From the NCBI RefSeq assembly GCF_024790395.1, contig NZ_JAJISC010000008.1, forward strand, positions 1 to 64,000: a stretch of 64,000 bases of DNA, read 5' to 3'. The notes beneath the pieces are model-generated. The model searched no databases. It was not told where the DNA came from and worked only from the letters and a program-made list of their open reading frames with translations. Shown in pieces: positions 1 to 11,653 of this stretch (its first letter is position 1; the number at the start of each line of letters is the position of its first letter). Origin of the DNA: Halomonas dongshanensis (GTDB lineage: Bacteria > Pseudomonadota > Gammaproteobacteria > Pseudomonadales > Halomonadaceae). The position numbers and the translations under genes are program-made.

Positions 1-89
1 GTTCAACACCCTGGTAACTCCCTGACAAACCAAGACTTTTCAGTCTCATCACCGCCGGTGCGCTTGGCGTCCCCCGGCAGCGGATGCGT

Positions 90-118
90 ACTTTACGGAT
101 TACCCCCGGCCTTGGCAA
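90..118 (-). promoter_or_regulatory. Candidate stable-RNA (rRNA operon-like) promoter firing out of the window
   Basis: On the minus strand a -35 TTGCCA (113-118) is followed after exactly 17 nt by a -10 TAAAGT (90-95) and a GC-rich discriminator (ACGCATCCGC). This arrangement is typical of stringently controlled rRNA or tRNA promoters. It lies just past the pssA stop codon and points out of the left edge. From memory, an rRNA operon lies close to pssA in Pseudomonas aeruginosa, which would agree. No rRNA sequence is visible in the first 89 nt, so the identity is inference. These 89 nt hold a short hairpin (AGACT/AGTCT) and no ORF. Confidence 0.42.
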
Positions 119-131
119 GGGCTTTGTAAAA

Positions 132-1004
132 TTATTTCACTTTGGTCGTTTCAGCATCGGGTTTGGCCTTACGCATCACGGCCAATACCGGGCCCGAGGC
201 CACGTAGGCGCCAAACAGCAGCAGCAGCATGACCGAAGGCTCGACCGAGATCATCACAAAACCGAGCACGATCGCCAGCAGCACGACGAAGGGCACCGGC
301 TTTTTGAAATCGATATCCTTGAAGCTGTAGTAGCGAATGTTGCTGACCATGAGGATGCCTGCAGCGCCTACCACGAAGAGCATCAAAAGCTTGAAGCCCA
401 CGGCGTCGGCATCGAAGCTATGAAAGGTCCAGACGCAGGCGGCCACCAAAGCCGCCGCCGAGGGGCTCGGCAGGCCAATGAACCACTTCTTGTCGACGCT
501 GCCAATTTGAACGTTGAAGCGCGCCAAACGCAGCGCTGCGCAGGCCACATACAAAAACGCCACTACCCAGCCGGTCTTGCCGATGTCTTGCAAGATCCAG
601 CTGAACGCCACCAGGGCCGGCGCCATACCGAACGAGATCATATCGGCGAGGCTATCGTACTCCGCGCCAAAGGCGCTTTGGGTATTGGTCATACGCGCCA
701 CGCGACCATCCAGGCCATCGAGCACCATGGCGATGAAGACCGCCACAGCTGCGGCGGTGAACTCGCCGTTGATCCCCGCGACCACGGCAAAGAAGCCCGA
801 GAAGAGCGCCGAGGTCGTGAACAGATTGGGTAGTAGATAGATCCCTTTACGGCGAATTTTCTTGCCGTCTTCGACGGCCTCCTCCACCACCTCGGTATCG
901 CGCAGAAAGGCAGCGGCAAGATCCTCTTCGCTGCGCCGCGAGGCCTCCTCCGCAGGGTGCACGGGCGGCGTGGTGGGCTCCTGGTCGCGGTTGTCCTGGG
1001 TCAT
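132..1004 (-). CDS. pssA: CDP-diacylglycerol--serine O-phosphatidyltransferase
   Basis: This integral membrane enzyme condenses CDP-diacylglycerol with L-serine to give phosphatidylserine, the precursor of phosphatidylethanolamine. The 290-residue protein has a charged cytoplasmic N-terminus of about 55 residues and then several hydrophobic segments. The CDP-alcohol phosphotransferase signature is complete: D99-G100, A103-R104, G113, D117 and D121. It belongs to the multi-spanning PssA class, not the peripheral E. coli type. It lies downstream of ilvC on the same strand, an order also found in Pseudomonas, but the strong ilvC terminator makes separate transcription likely. The Shine-Dalgarno is weak. 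cdsA, which makes its substrate, is also in this window. Confidence 0.93.
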   Translation of the reverse strand: MTQDNRDQEPTTPPVHPAEEASRRSEEDLAAAFLRDTEVVEEAVEDGKKIRRKGIYLLPNLFTTSALFSGFFAVVAGINGEFTAAAVAVFIAMVLDGLDGRVARMTNTQSAFGAEYDSLADMISFGMAPALVAFSWILQDIGKTGWVVAFLYVACAALRLARFNVQIGSVDKKWFIGLPSPSAAALVAACVWTFHSFDADAVGFKLLMLFVVGAAGILMVSNIRYYSFKDIDFKKPVPFVVLLAIVLGFVMISVEPSVMLLLLFGAYVASGPVLAVMRKAKPDAETTKVK

Positions 1005-1141
1005 ATAAGCGTCATCCGTTGGCTTGAAGAAAGGGGATACCCCGTGATGATTTTCATTCTACACGCTGGCAAGGCCACGGCCACCGCTATCGCCACGGAG
1101 GCAGGACATAGCGATACAACCTAAAAACAAAACACAGACAC

Positions 1142-1173
1142 AAAAAAAGCGGGGCGCGATAAACGCGCCCCGC
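1142..1173 (-). terminator. Rho-independent terminator of ilvC
   Basis: A perfect 10-bp GC stem (GCGGGGCGCG, 1149-1158, with its complement at 1164-1173) and a 5-nt loop are followed on the minus strand by seven T (1142-1148). It sits just after the ilvC stop codon. The rest of the 1005-1201 gap holds no ORF. Confidence 0.92.
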
Positions 1174-1201
1174 CGATCGAACCTACTCGCGCTAGGCGAA
1201 A

Positions 1202-2293
<1,092 letters not shown>

Positions 2294-2367
2294 CTAGCGC
2301 GACACTAGGTCTCTGGCGTTGGGATCAACTCTACGCCGCCTCACCTGTTGCGTAAAACGCTATATTT

Positions 2368-2400
2368 GCAATCATACGTTTCTATTTATGAAATAATTGC
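2368..2400. promoter_or_regulatory. Candidate IlvY operator between ilvC and ilvY
   Basis: Two nested inverted repeats share one centre. The outer pair is GCAAT (2368-2372) with ATTGC (2396-2400). The inner pair is TTTC (2379-2382) with GAAA (2390-2393). The inner half has the T-N11-A form usual for LysR-family sites. The site lies 33 nt before the ilvY start in an AT-rich stretch of an otherwise GC-rich region. It could serve as the IlvY binding site for both divergent genes. Binding itself is inferred from position and symmetry. Confidence 0.5.
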
Positions 2401-2432
2401 TATCACACTTGTTCTCGCCGCTTCGAGGCTCT

Positions 2433-3326
2433 ATGGACTTTCGCCTGTTCCAGCACTTTCTCGCCCTTTCAGAGTGTCTGCACTTTGGCCGCGCCAGCGA
2501 GCTTTGCCATGTCAGCCCCTCGACGCTTAGCCGCTCCATTCAGCAGTTGGAAAGCACGCTCGGCACTACGCTGTTCGAGCGCGACAACCGCCACGTCACT
2601 CTTACCGCCACCGGCACCGCCTTTCAGCACTATGCGCGCGAAGCCTTAGAGCAGTGGGAAAACCTCAAGCGCTCGCTCGCAAGCGAAGGCACCCAGCTAA
2701 CTGGCGAGATCAGCATCTACTGCTCGGTGACCGCCAGCTACAGCTTCCTGTACGAGCTTTTGAGCGATTTTCGTCAGCAGCACCCCGGCATCGAGCTCAA
2801 GCTGCACACCGGCGACCCCGCCGACGCCATGAACCGCGTGCTCACCGGCGAAGACGACATGGCGATCACGCCTCGCCCGCGCATTCCGCCTCCGGCGCTT
2901 GCGTTCAAGTCGCTGACCCGCTCGTCGCTGGTCTTCATCGCCCCTTTCGCCGCCGAGCCTTGGCTGCCTAGCGCGCCAGAGAGCTCCACTGCCGAACAGT
3001 GGCAAAGCGTTCCCATGATTTTGTCGGAGGCGGGACTATCGCGGGAGTACGCCAACACCTGGTTCAAGGCGCTGGGCATCGCGCCGCGTATCTACGCCCA
3101 GGTGGCCGGGCACGAAGCGATCGTCAGCATGGTTGGGCTTGGCTTTGGGGTCGGCGTGGTGCCCAAGATCGTGCTCGACAACAGCCCGCTGGCCGAGCGC
3201 GTACAGATTCTCAACGTCAAACCCGAGCTGCCCTACTACGATGTCGGGCTCTGCGTGCTCAACCGACGTTTGAAGACACCGTTGACCGAGGCCCTTTGGG
3301 CTGCCGTCAGCGAGCGCCTGCCCTGA
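2433..3326 (+). CDS. ilvY: LysR-family transcriptional activator IlvY
   Basis: This is a LysR-type regulator of 297 residues when read from the ATG at 2433 (MDFRLFQHF). The upstream in-frame ATG at 2397 overlaps the probable operator and is less likely. The winged helix-turn-helix covers about residues 3-60 (RASELCHVSPSTLSRSIQQL). A periplasmic-binding-like effector domain follows, with a GLGFGVGVVP stretch near the C-terminus. IlvY family members activate ilvC with the substrate acetohydroxy acid as coinducer. The assignment rests on sequence resemblance plus the divergent position beside ilvC. The gene converges on ilvH across a bidirectional-looking hairpin. Confidence 0.88.
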   Translation: MDFRLFQHFLALSECLHFGRASELCHVSPSTLSRSIQQLESTLGTTLFERDNRHVTLTATGTAFQHYAREALEQWENLKRSLASEGTQLTGEISIYCSVTASYSFLYELLSDFRQQHPGIELKLHTGDPADAMNRVLTGEDDMAITPRPRIPPPALAFKSLTRSSLVFIAPFAAEPWLPSAPESSTAEQWQSVPMILSEAGLSREYANTWFKALGIAPRIYAQVAGHEAIVSMVGLGFGVGVVPKIVLDNSPLAERVQILNVKPELPYYDVGLCVLNRRLKTPLTEALWAAVSERLP

Positions 3327-3351
3327 AGGCTTGCACCCTTTAGCCCCAACG

Positions 3352-3385
3352 AAAAAAAGCGCCGCCCTCGGCTGAGGGCGGCGCT
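3352..3385 (-). terminator. Rho-independent terminator of ilvI-ilvH
   Basis: A 12-bp perfect stem (AGCGCCGCCCTC, 3358-3369, with its complement at 3374-3385) and a 4-nt loop are followed on the minus strand by seven T. It lies between the convergent ilvH and ilvY. For ilvY the T-run is absent, so it works best leftward. Confidence 0.9.
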
Positions 3386-3401
3386 CGCGTCTTTCGCGCA
3401 C

Positions 3402-3893
3402 TTAGAGCGACAGCACCTTGTCGCCGCGCGCGATGCCGGAGACCCCGGTGCGAGCGACTTCAAGAACGCCGACCGGCGCCATGGCCTGGAGAAAGGCATC
3501 GAGCTTGCTGGCATCGCCGGTGATCTGCACGGTATAGAGACTCGGCGTCACGTCGACGATCTGCGCGCGGAAGATATCCACCGTGCGCTTGACCTCTTCG
3601 CGTGCTGCGCCCAGCGCCTTCACCTTCACCAGCATCAATTCGCGCTCGATGTGGTTGCCTTCGGTCAAATCGACCAGTTTGACCACGTCGATGAGCTTGT
3701 TCAGGTGCTTGGTGATCTGCTCCACCACCCGATCATCGCCAATGGTGGTGACGGTCAGGCGCGACAGCGACGGGTCGTCGGTGGGTGCGACGTTGAGCGT
3801 TTCGATGTTGAAGTTACGCTGCGAGAAGAGCCCGACCACCCGCGACAGCGCACCCGGTTCGTTTTCCAGCAGAATCGAGATGATATGTCGCAT
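3402..3893 (-). CDS. ilvH: Acetolactate synthase, small (regulatory) subunit
   Basis: This regulatory subunit of acetohydroxyacid synthase stimulates the large subunit and confers feedback inhibition, usually by valine. Its 163 residues match the IlvH family. An ACT domain occupies about residues 4-76, with the ligand-loop motif NEPGALSRV near residues 11-19, and a second, C-terminal ACT-like domain follows. Its ATG overlaps the ilvI stop codon by one base (TGATG), so translation is almost certainly coupled to the catalytic subunit for balanced stoichiometry. It is the last gene of the ilvI-ilvH operon. Confidence 0.95.
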   Translation of the reverse strand: MRHIISILLENEPGALSRVVGLFSQRNFNIETLNVAPTDDPSLSRLTVTTIGDDRVVEQITKHLNKLIDVVKLVDLTEGNHIERELMLVKVKALGAAREEVKRTVDIFRAQIVDVTPSLYTVQITGDASKLDAFLQAMAPVGVLEVARTGVSGIARGDKVLSL

Positions 3894-5617
3894 CAGGTAC
3901 GCTCCGTTTTAGACAGCAGCATGTCGCGCATGGAGCCCAGCGGCACATGCATGGGATAGACGTGCTCGAAGGGGTCGACCTTGACGTCGAGGAACACCAA
4001 CTCGTGTTTGTCGGCAAAGGCGCGCTCGAGCGCCGGTTCGAGCTCATCGAGCGTATTGACGGTGATCGCAGTAAAACCGTAGGCCTCGATCAGCATGTGG
4101 AAGTCCGGCAGCGACTCCATGTAGGAGTGAGCGTGGCGCGACTTGTAGTTCAAGTCCTGCCACTGGCGCACCATACCGAGCGACGCATTGTTGAGGTTGA
4201 GGATCTTGACCCCAATGCCGAACTGCTTACAGGTCGACAGCTCCTGCATCATCATCTGGAAACTGCCTTCACCGGTCACGCAGACGACGTGATCGTCGGG
4301 AAAGTTCAGCTTCACCCCCATGGCCGCCGGAAAGCCGAAGCCCATGGTGCCGAGCCCGCCGGAAGTGATCAAACGGTTAGGCTTGTCGAACTTGTAGTAC
4401 TGCGCGGCGAACATCTGATGCTGACCCACATCGGTGGTGACGAAGGCTTCACCGCGGGTCACGCGGCATAGCGCCTCGATGGCCTCCTGCGGCTTGATCG
4501 CCTCATCCTTACGCGAAGGCTCGAAGAGCTTGCCTTCACGTTCAGCGCGCCAGCCGTCGATCTGGCGCCACCACTCGGTCAACGCCTGCTGATTGGGGTT
4601 CTCGCGCCCTTGGGTCAGACTGATCATCTCGTCGATGACGCTGGCCGCTGGCCCAACGATGGGCACGTCGGCACGTACGGTCTTGGAGACGGAGCTTGGG
4701 TCGACGTCGACGTGAATGATTTTCGCCGTCGGGCAGAACTTCGAGGTGTTGTTGGTCACCCGGTCGTCGAAGCGCGCGCCGATGGCGATGATCAAGTCGG
4801 CGTGGTGCATCGCCATGTTGGACTCATAGGAGCCATGCATGCCGAGCCAGCCCAAGCACTGCCTGTCGCTTTGCGGATAGGCGCCAATGCCCATGAGCGT
4901 GGTAGTAATCGGGTAGTCAAGCTTCTGCACCAGGCTTGTCAGCCCTTCGCTAGCCTGTCCTGTCACCACGCCACCGCCGGTATAGAACACCGGACGCTTG
5001 GCCTTGAGCATCAGCTCGACGGCCTTTTTGATCTGGCCGGTATGCCCGCGCGTGACCGGGTTGTAGGAGCGCATCCTGACCTTTTTCGGGTAGACGTACT
5101 CGTAGCGCTCGGTCGGCGCGGTCATGTCCTTGGGAATATCGACCACCACCGGGCCCGGACGGCCGCTCGCGGCCAGGTAGAAGGCCTTTTTCAGCACTTC
5201 CGGGATCTCGGAAGGGTGCTTGATCGAGAAGCTGTGTTTCACGATGGGCCGGGTCACGCCGACGATGTCGGTTTCCTGGAAGGCGTCGTCGCCGATCAGG
5301 TGGCTCATGACCTGACCGCAGAGCACCACCATCGGGATCGAATCCATGTAGGCGGTGGCAATGCCGGTGACCGCATTGGTCGCGCCGGGGCCGGAGGTGA
5401 CCAGTACCACGCCCGGCTTGCCAGTCGCACGGGCGTAGCCGTCGGCGGCGTGGGTCGCAGCCTGTTCGTGACGCACGAGGATGTGCTTCACATCGTCTTG
5501 GCGAAACAGCGCATCGTAGATATGCAGCGCCGCGCCGCCGGGATAGCCATAGATGTACTCAACGCCCTCGTCTTTTAAGAAGCGGGCGATCATGTCTGCG
5601 CCGGAAAGCAATTCCAC
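3893..5617 (-). CDS. ilvI: Acetolactate synthase, large (catalytic) subunit
   Basis: This thiamine-diphosphate and FAD enzyme makes 2-acetolactate or 2-aceto-2-hydroxybutyrate from pyruvate, the first step of branched-chain amino acid synthesis. I place the start at the GTG at 5617, preceded by GGGGAG, which gives 574 residues beginning MELLSGADM. The longer frame to 5728 adds residues atypical for the family. Catalytic Glu51 lies in RHEQAA. The cofactor motif reads GEGSFQM followed by NLNN. Glu replaces the commoner Asp of GDGS, as I recall also in Pseudomonas homologues, so activity should be intact. The gene is expressed behind a long structured leader. Confidence 0.95.
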   Translation of the reverse strand: MELLSGADMIARFLKDEGVEYIYGYPGGAALHIYDALFRQDDVKHILVRHEQAATHAADGYARATGKPGVVLVTSGPGATNAVTGIATAYMDSIPMVVLCGQVMSHLIGDDAFQETDIVGVTRPIVKHSFSIKHPSEIPEVLKKAFYLAASGRPGPVVVDIPKDMTAPTERYEYVYPKKVRMRSYNPVTRGHTGQIKKAVELMLKAKRPVFYTGGGVVTGQASEGLTSLVQKLDYPITTTLMGIGAYPQSDRQCLGWLGMHGSYESNMAMHHADLIIAIGARFDDRVTNNTSKFCPTAKIIHVDVDPSSVSKTVRADVPIVGPAASVIDEMISLTQGRENPNQQALTEWWRQIDGWRAEREGKLFEPSRKDEAIKPQEAIEALCRVTRGEAFVTTDVGQHQMFAAQYYKFDKPNRLITSGGLGTMGFGFPAAMGVKLNFPDDHVVCVTGEGSFQMMMQELSTCKQFGIGVKILNLNNASLGMVRQWQDLNYKSRHAHSYMESLPDFHMLIEAYGFTAITVNTLDELEPALERAFADKHELVFLDVKVDPFEHVYPMHVPLGSMRDMLLSKTERT

Positions 5618-5937
5618 TGTGTTTCTCCCCTGGAGGTCTCGAGTGCGAGCTGCAGGCACGCCTGCAGTATCGAGTGCGGCGGTATGCCGCTGCCGATCAC
5701 GTCGGCACCTGATGCCAAACCCTGGCATACGGCCCGGTTAGGGCCTGCACTCTCATCGGAAACGTCGCGCTTGAGCGCTTGAAGCCGCTTCCTGCACGGC
5801 GGTTTGCCGTGTCGGGGCGTTGGCCAGACCAGGCGGTTAGCCCAGGCCCGGAAGTCCTTCGGCGGGTAGAGGCACAACGCCTACCCTTCGCGCGGGGATA
5901 GGGGGTTACCCGTGGGTTCCGCGCCCGCAAATCAGGA
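5618..5937 (-). promoter_or_regulatory. Long hairpin-rich untranslated leader of ilvI-ilvH
   Basis: About 320 nt separate the predicted transcription start (near 5937) from the ilvI start codon. The stretch is packed with short inverted repeats on the RNA strand. These include GGGTAG/CTACCC around 5880, CACGGC/GCCGTG near 5800, GGCCC/GGGCC near 5735, TGCCA/TGGCA near 5720 and a palindrome CTGCAGG/CCTGCAG at 5650-5667. I found no leader peptide rich in Leu, Val or Ile and no terminator with a T-run, so classical attenuation is not supported. It may be a structured cis-regulatory RNA or hold regulator sites. Function is unknown. Confidence 0.45.
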
Positions 5938-5943
5938 GTCCCA

Positions 5944-5972
5944 AAGATTCCATTAGCCAACGAAGCTGTCAA
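5944..5972 (-). promoter_or_regulatory. Candidate sigma-70 promoter for ilvI-ilvH
   Basis: On the minus strand a perfect -35 TTGACA (5967-5972) is followed after 17 nt by AATCTT (5944-5949), a poor -10 match. It is the best promoter-like pair in the 480-nt gap between clpB and ilvI. The weak -10 suggests that an activator may be needed. Confidence 0.5.
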
Positions 5973-6015
5973 CCACGTCCTCGGGCAAACGCAACAAACG
6001 TCGTATTTTGCCGCT

Positions 6016-6050
6016 AAAAAAACCCCTTCGGCATCGCCGAAGGGGTTTTG
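6016..6050 (-). terminator. Rho-independent terminator of clpB
   Basis: The stem AACCCCTTCGGC / GCCGAAGGGGTT (6021-6047) with a 3-nt loop is followed on the minus strand by a run of T (6016-6022). It also has T residues on the plus strand, but the only gene ending here is clpB. Confidence 0.9.
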
Positions 6051-6096
6051 GGTCACTTCGATTGCGCCAATCACCAGCGCATGCGGTATGCAGGTA

Positions 6097-8691
<2,595 letters not shown>

Positions 8692-8803
8692 AGTGTGTCC
8701 TCCAGGGATGGCGGCCCGTTCGGACAGGCCGCGTGACCCGAAACGTTGTCTGAGGAAGCGGCGAGAACGCACGCTCGCCATTGACAAGCCTCGCCATTGA
8801 AAG

Positions 8804-8834
8804 ACTAAGTGGCGCCGATTTCTAACGTTTCAAG
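8804..8834 (-). promoter_or_regulatory. Sigma-32 (heat-shock) promoter of clpB
   Basis: On the minus strand CTTGAAA (8828-8834) is followed after 15 nt by CCACTTAGT (8804-8812). These match the sigma-32 consensus CTTGAAA and CCCCATNT in sequence and roughly in spacing. The site falls exactly between the pgeF stop codon and clpB, so clpB can be induced by heat independently of the genes upstream. Confidence 0.75.
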
Positions 8835-8845
8835 GGGAGAGACGA

Positions 8846-9613
8846 TCAATCGAGCCAGATGACGCTCGCCATGCGTCCGGTTCTGCCGCCGTCGCGGCGG
8901 TAGGAGTAAAAGCGCGACTCGCAGGCCGTACAGAAATGGCCGCCGCTGATCTGGCTCACCCCAAGCGCCTCCAGGCGCAGGCGTGCCAGGCGGTAGAGAT
9001 CGGCCATGTGGTGGCCTAGCCGGTAAGGGCTATGGTCGAACGCCTGATCGGCGTCAGGGTGCACGGCGACGAAGGCGTTGTAGACCTCCGGGCCCACCTC
9101 GAACTGTGCGTTGGAGATCGCCGGGCCCAGCCACACCAGCACCTCGGCGGGATCGGCGTTCATGCCCGCAACGGTCGCCTCGAGCACGCCGCTGGCAAGC
9201 CCGCGCCAGCCCGCATGGGCTACCGCCACCTGAGTGCCTGTGGCATCGCAGAAAAATACCGGCAGGCAGTCGGCGGTCATCACCACACAGGCGTAATCGC
9301 GGCTGGTGGCGATGGCAGCGTCCGCCTCGGGAGCGTGGGTTTGAAAGCTTTCGTGATAGCTCTGCTGCACCCTGGCGCTGTGGGTTTGGTTGAGCCACAG
9401 CAGCGGGCGCTCATCACCAAGCTCTTTTTGCAGCAGGCGACGGCAGAGCGCCACGTGGTCGGGATTGTCGCCAACGTGCGCGGCGGGATTGAAGGCGGCG
9501 AAGTCGCCTTGGCTCGGACCGGTCTCGCGCGTAGTGACGAAGGCCTTGACCGCGGCGGGAGCTGCCCAGTCGGGATGAATCAGCGTGGGTTTGAGATCGA
9601 TGGCATCGCTCAT
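8846..9613 (-). CDS. pgeF: Purine nucleoside phosphorylase / polyphenol oxidase family protein (YfiH, PgeF)
   Basis: This cytosolic protein belongs to the YfiH/LACC1 family. Members were first called multicopper polyphenol oxidases and later shown to act on purine nucleosides. In E. coli the protein has been linked to peptidoglycan editing. The 255-residue length is typical. The metal and active-site signatures are intact: ADCLPV with the conserved Cys, AHAGWRG with the conserved His, and a C-terminal Cys-containing segment (HFCTACESRFYSYRRDGG). Its start overlaps the rluD stop by 4 nt (ATGA), so the two are translated as a pair. The rluD-pgeF-clpB order is common in gammaproteobacteria. Confidence 0.9.
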   Translation of the reverse strand: MSDAIDLKPTLIHPDWAAPAAVKAFVTTRETGPSQGDFAAFNPAAHVGDNPDHVALCRRLLQKELGDERPLLWLNQTHSARVQQSYHESFQTHAPEADAAIATSRDYACVVMTADCLPVFFCDATGTQVAVAHAGWRGLASGVLEATVAGMNADPAEVLVWLGPAISNAQFEVGPEVYNAFVAVHPDADQAFDHSPYRLGHHMADLYRLARLRLEALGVSQISGGHFCTACESRFYSYRRDGGRTGRMASVIWLD

Positions 9614-10569
9614 TGCATGACCTCGCTATCCTCGCGCAGGTAATCCAGCAGCATGAGCAAATCATCCGGCAGGGACGCATAAAACGTCAGCGTCTCGCCG
9701 CTTCGCGGATGCACGAAACTGAGCTTACGCGCATGCAGCGCCTGACGCGGAAAGCCGCGCAAAAGCTCCTTGAGCGCGTCATCGGCGCCCGGCGGCAGCT
9801 TCGCCCGCCCGCTATAGAGCGGGTCCCCCACAAGCGGATAGCGAACGTGGGCCATATGCACGCGAATTTGGTGGGTACGCCCGGTTTCCAGGTTGCAGCG
9901 CACGTGGGTGTGCTTGCGAAAACGCTCGACCACGCGGTAGTGGGTCACCGCCGGTTTACCGCCCGACGTGACCGCCTGACGTTTACGATCCTTGGCGTGA
10001 CGCCCAATGGGGGCATCGATCTTGCCCCCCGCCACCGGCGTGCCGATCACCACGGCGTCGTACTGACGCGATACCGTACGCGCCTGCAACTGCTCGACCA
10101 GCGTCGTTTGCGCAGGCAAGGTCTTGGCCACCATCATGAGTCCGGTGGTGTCCTTATCCAGGCGATGCACGATGCCCGCTCTGGGCACCTCGGCAAGCGC
10201 AGGGCTATGATGAAGCAGCGCGTTGAGCAACGTGCCATCCGGGTTGCCCGCAGCAGGATGCACCACAAGCCCCGCCGGTTTGTTGATCACCATGACGTCA
10301 TCGTCCTCGAAGACGATATCCAGGGGAATGTCTTGCGCTTTGAAGCGCGTCTCTTCTTCGAGGGTGGCGTTGAGCGTCAAGAGTTCGTCGCCGTGGAGCT
10401 TGGCCTTGGGCTTTACCTTGGCGCCATCGACGGTGAGTTCGCCTGCGTTGATCCAGGCTTTCAGCCGCTCACGGGAGTAGTCGCTGAACAACTCTGCGGC
10501 CGCCTGGTCCAAGCGGCTGCCAGCCAGTGCAGGCGGGACTCGGTGAGAGGCTTCCACGATCCGAGGCAT
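9610..10569 (-). CDS. rluD: 23S rRNA pseudouridine(1911/1915/1917) synthase
   Basis: RluD isomerises three uridines in helix 69 of 23S rRNA, at the decoding-centre bridge, late in 50S assembly. The 319-residue protein has an N-terminal S4 RNA-binding domain (about residues 15-75) and an RluA-type catalytic domain. The catalytic motif HRLDKDTTG places the nucleophilic aspartate at D138. It is divergently arranged with bamD and followed by pgeF with a 4-nt overlap. The rluD/bamD divergent pair is conserved across gammaproteobacteria, which supports both calls. Confidence 0.94.
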   Translation of the reverse strand: MPRIVEASHRVPPALAGSRLDQAAAELFSDYSRERLKAWINAGELTVDGAKVKPKAKLHGDELLTLNATLEEETRFKAQDIPLDIVFEDDDVMVINKPAGLVVHPAAGNPDGTLLNALLHHSPALAEVPRAGIVHRLDKDTTGLMMVAKTLPAQTTLVEQLQARTVSRQYDAVVIGTPVAGGKIDAPIGRHAKDRKRQAVTSGGKPAVTHYRVVERFRKHTHVRCNLETGRTHQIRVHMAHVRYPLVGDPLYSGRAKLPPGADDALKELLRGFPRQALHARKLSFVHPRSGETLTFYASLPDDLLMLLDYLREDSEVMQ

Positions 10570-10647
10570 GGACAGGCTTCCTTCTAACGACCCGACGGGC
10601 TCGCGCTGGGACTGCGTTTTCCGCCGAGGTGATTTATAGTGGGCTGA

Positions 10648-10675
10648 TTGCGACCCATTCTATCATTTCTAATTA
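10648..10675 (+). promoter_or_regulatory. Candidate sigma-70 promoter for bamD
   Basis: TTGCGA (10648-10653) and TAATTA (10670-10675) are separated by 16 nt in the short AT-rich part of the rluD-bamD gap, about 50 nt before the bamD start. The match is moderate. Confidence 0.35.
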
Positions 10676-10723
10676 TGGCCATCGTCGCTTTTCGGTGATT
10701 GAGGCTTGTTTGCAACGAGGAAG

Positions 10724-11548
10724 ATGATGCGCGTTTTTTCTGCTGCCAACCGCTTTGGCATTCTAGCCCTGAGCCTTGCCCTGCTGGCTGGCTGTGCCAG
10801 CAATAGCACCTCCGACGACGAGCAGGAGCCGGACGAGTTTGCCAACGTCGCCGAGCGCGAGCTCTACGAATTGGCGCGCACCGCGCTCGATACCAATCGC
10901 TACCCGCTGGCCATAGAGCGTTTGGAAGCGCTAGACACCCGCTATCCGTTCGGCCAACACGCCGAGCAAGCCCAGATCGAGCTGGTCTACGCCTACTACG
11001 AAAACCGCAACTGGGAAGAGGCACGCGCCGCAGCCAGTCGCTTCATCCGTCTGCATCCCGATCACCCTCAGGCCGACTACGCTTACTACCTGCGCGGTCT
11101 CTCCGCTTGGCAGGCCGGACGTTTCAGCCTTGAGCGCCTGCGCATGATCGACATTTCCAAGCGCGATCTCGGCGCTTCGCGCGATGCCTACAACGACTTC
11201 CGCGAGTTGATCCAGCGCTATCCGCAGAGCCAGTACGCCCCGGATGCCCAGCAGCGCATCGTCTATCTGCGCGAGTTGCTCGCCCGCCAAGAGCTCCACG
11301 TGGCCGACTACTACTTGCGCCGTGGCGCCTATCTCGCCGCCGTCGAGCGTGGCCGCTGGGTGATCGAGCATTACCCCGAGTCCAACGCCACCCGCGATGC
11401 GCTGGCCACCATGGTCGAGGGCTACCAGGGCTTGGGCATGCGCGACCGCGCCCAGGAAGTGCTGGCGGTGCTGCGCGAAAACGACCCTAACCACGAGCAG
11501 CTGCAAAATGGCCGCTTCGTGCCCAAGCATCTGGGGCGCGATAGCTGA
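10724..11548 (+). CDS. bamD: Outer membrane protein assembly factor BamD (lipoprotein)
   Basis: BamD is the essential lipoprotein partner of BamA in the BAM complex that folds beta-barrel proteins into the outer membrane. The protein starts at one of two adjacent ATG codons, 10724 or 10727, just after CGAGGA. Its signal peptide ends in the lipobox LAGC, with the lipidated Cys about 23 residues in. Tetratricopeptide-like repeats follow (for example ELYELARTALDTNRYPLAIE and the next helices), giving about 274 residues in all. Position opposite rluD is typical. The partner gene bamA lies at 49471-51822. A strong hairpin terminator follows. Confidence 0.95.
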   Translation: MMRVFSAANRFGILALSLALLAGCASNSTSDDEQEPDEFANVAERELYELARTALDTNRYPLAIERLEALDTRYPFGQHAEQAQIELVYAYYENRNWEEARAAASRFIRLHPDHPQADYAYYLRGLSAWQAGRFSLERLRMIDISKRDLGASRDAYNDFRELIQRYPQSQYAPDAQQRIVYLRELLARQELHVADYYLRRGAYLAAVERGRWVIEHYPESNATRDALATMVEGYQGLGMRDRAQEVLAVLRENDPNHEQLQNGRFVPKHLGRDS

Positions 11549-11585
11549 GGCAATAGCCAAGCTGAATACGCGCTACCCAAACGCC

Positions 11586-11623
11586 AAAACGCCCTGCCGG
11601 AGTCGATTCCGGCAGGGCGTTTT
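11586..11623. terminator. Bidirectional terminator between bamD and nadE
   Basis: A perfect 15-16 bp stem (AAAACGCCCTGCCGG with its exact complement at 11609-11623) has a short loop and A/T runs on both sides. It sits between convergent bamD and nadE and should stop transcription both ways. Confidence 0.9.
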
Positions 11624-11653
11624 GCTAAGTGGCGTAAGCGGCTACCGCCTTGG

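Noticed and set aside
3893-5617. GEGS instead of GDGS in the thiamine-diphosphate motif of IlvI as a sign of lost activity
   Set aside because: I recall the same residue in Pseudomonas IlvI, and the rest of the motif and catalytic Glu51 are intact.
5890-5952. A short ORF encoding MESLGLLICGRG as an ilvI leader peptide
   Set aside because: Its ATG lies beside the predicted -10, so it would not be transcribed, and it has only one short Leu run with no following terminator.
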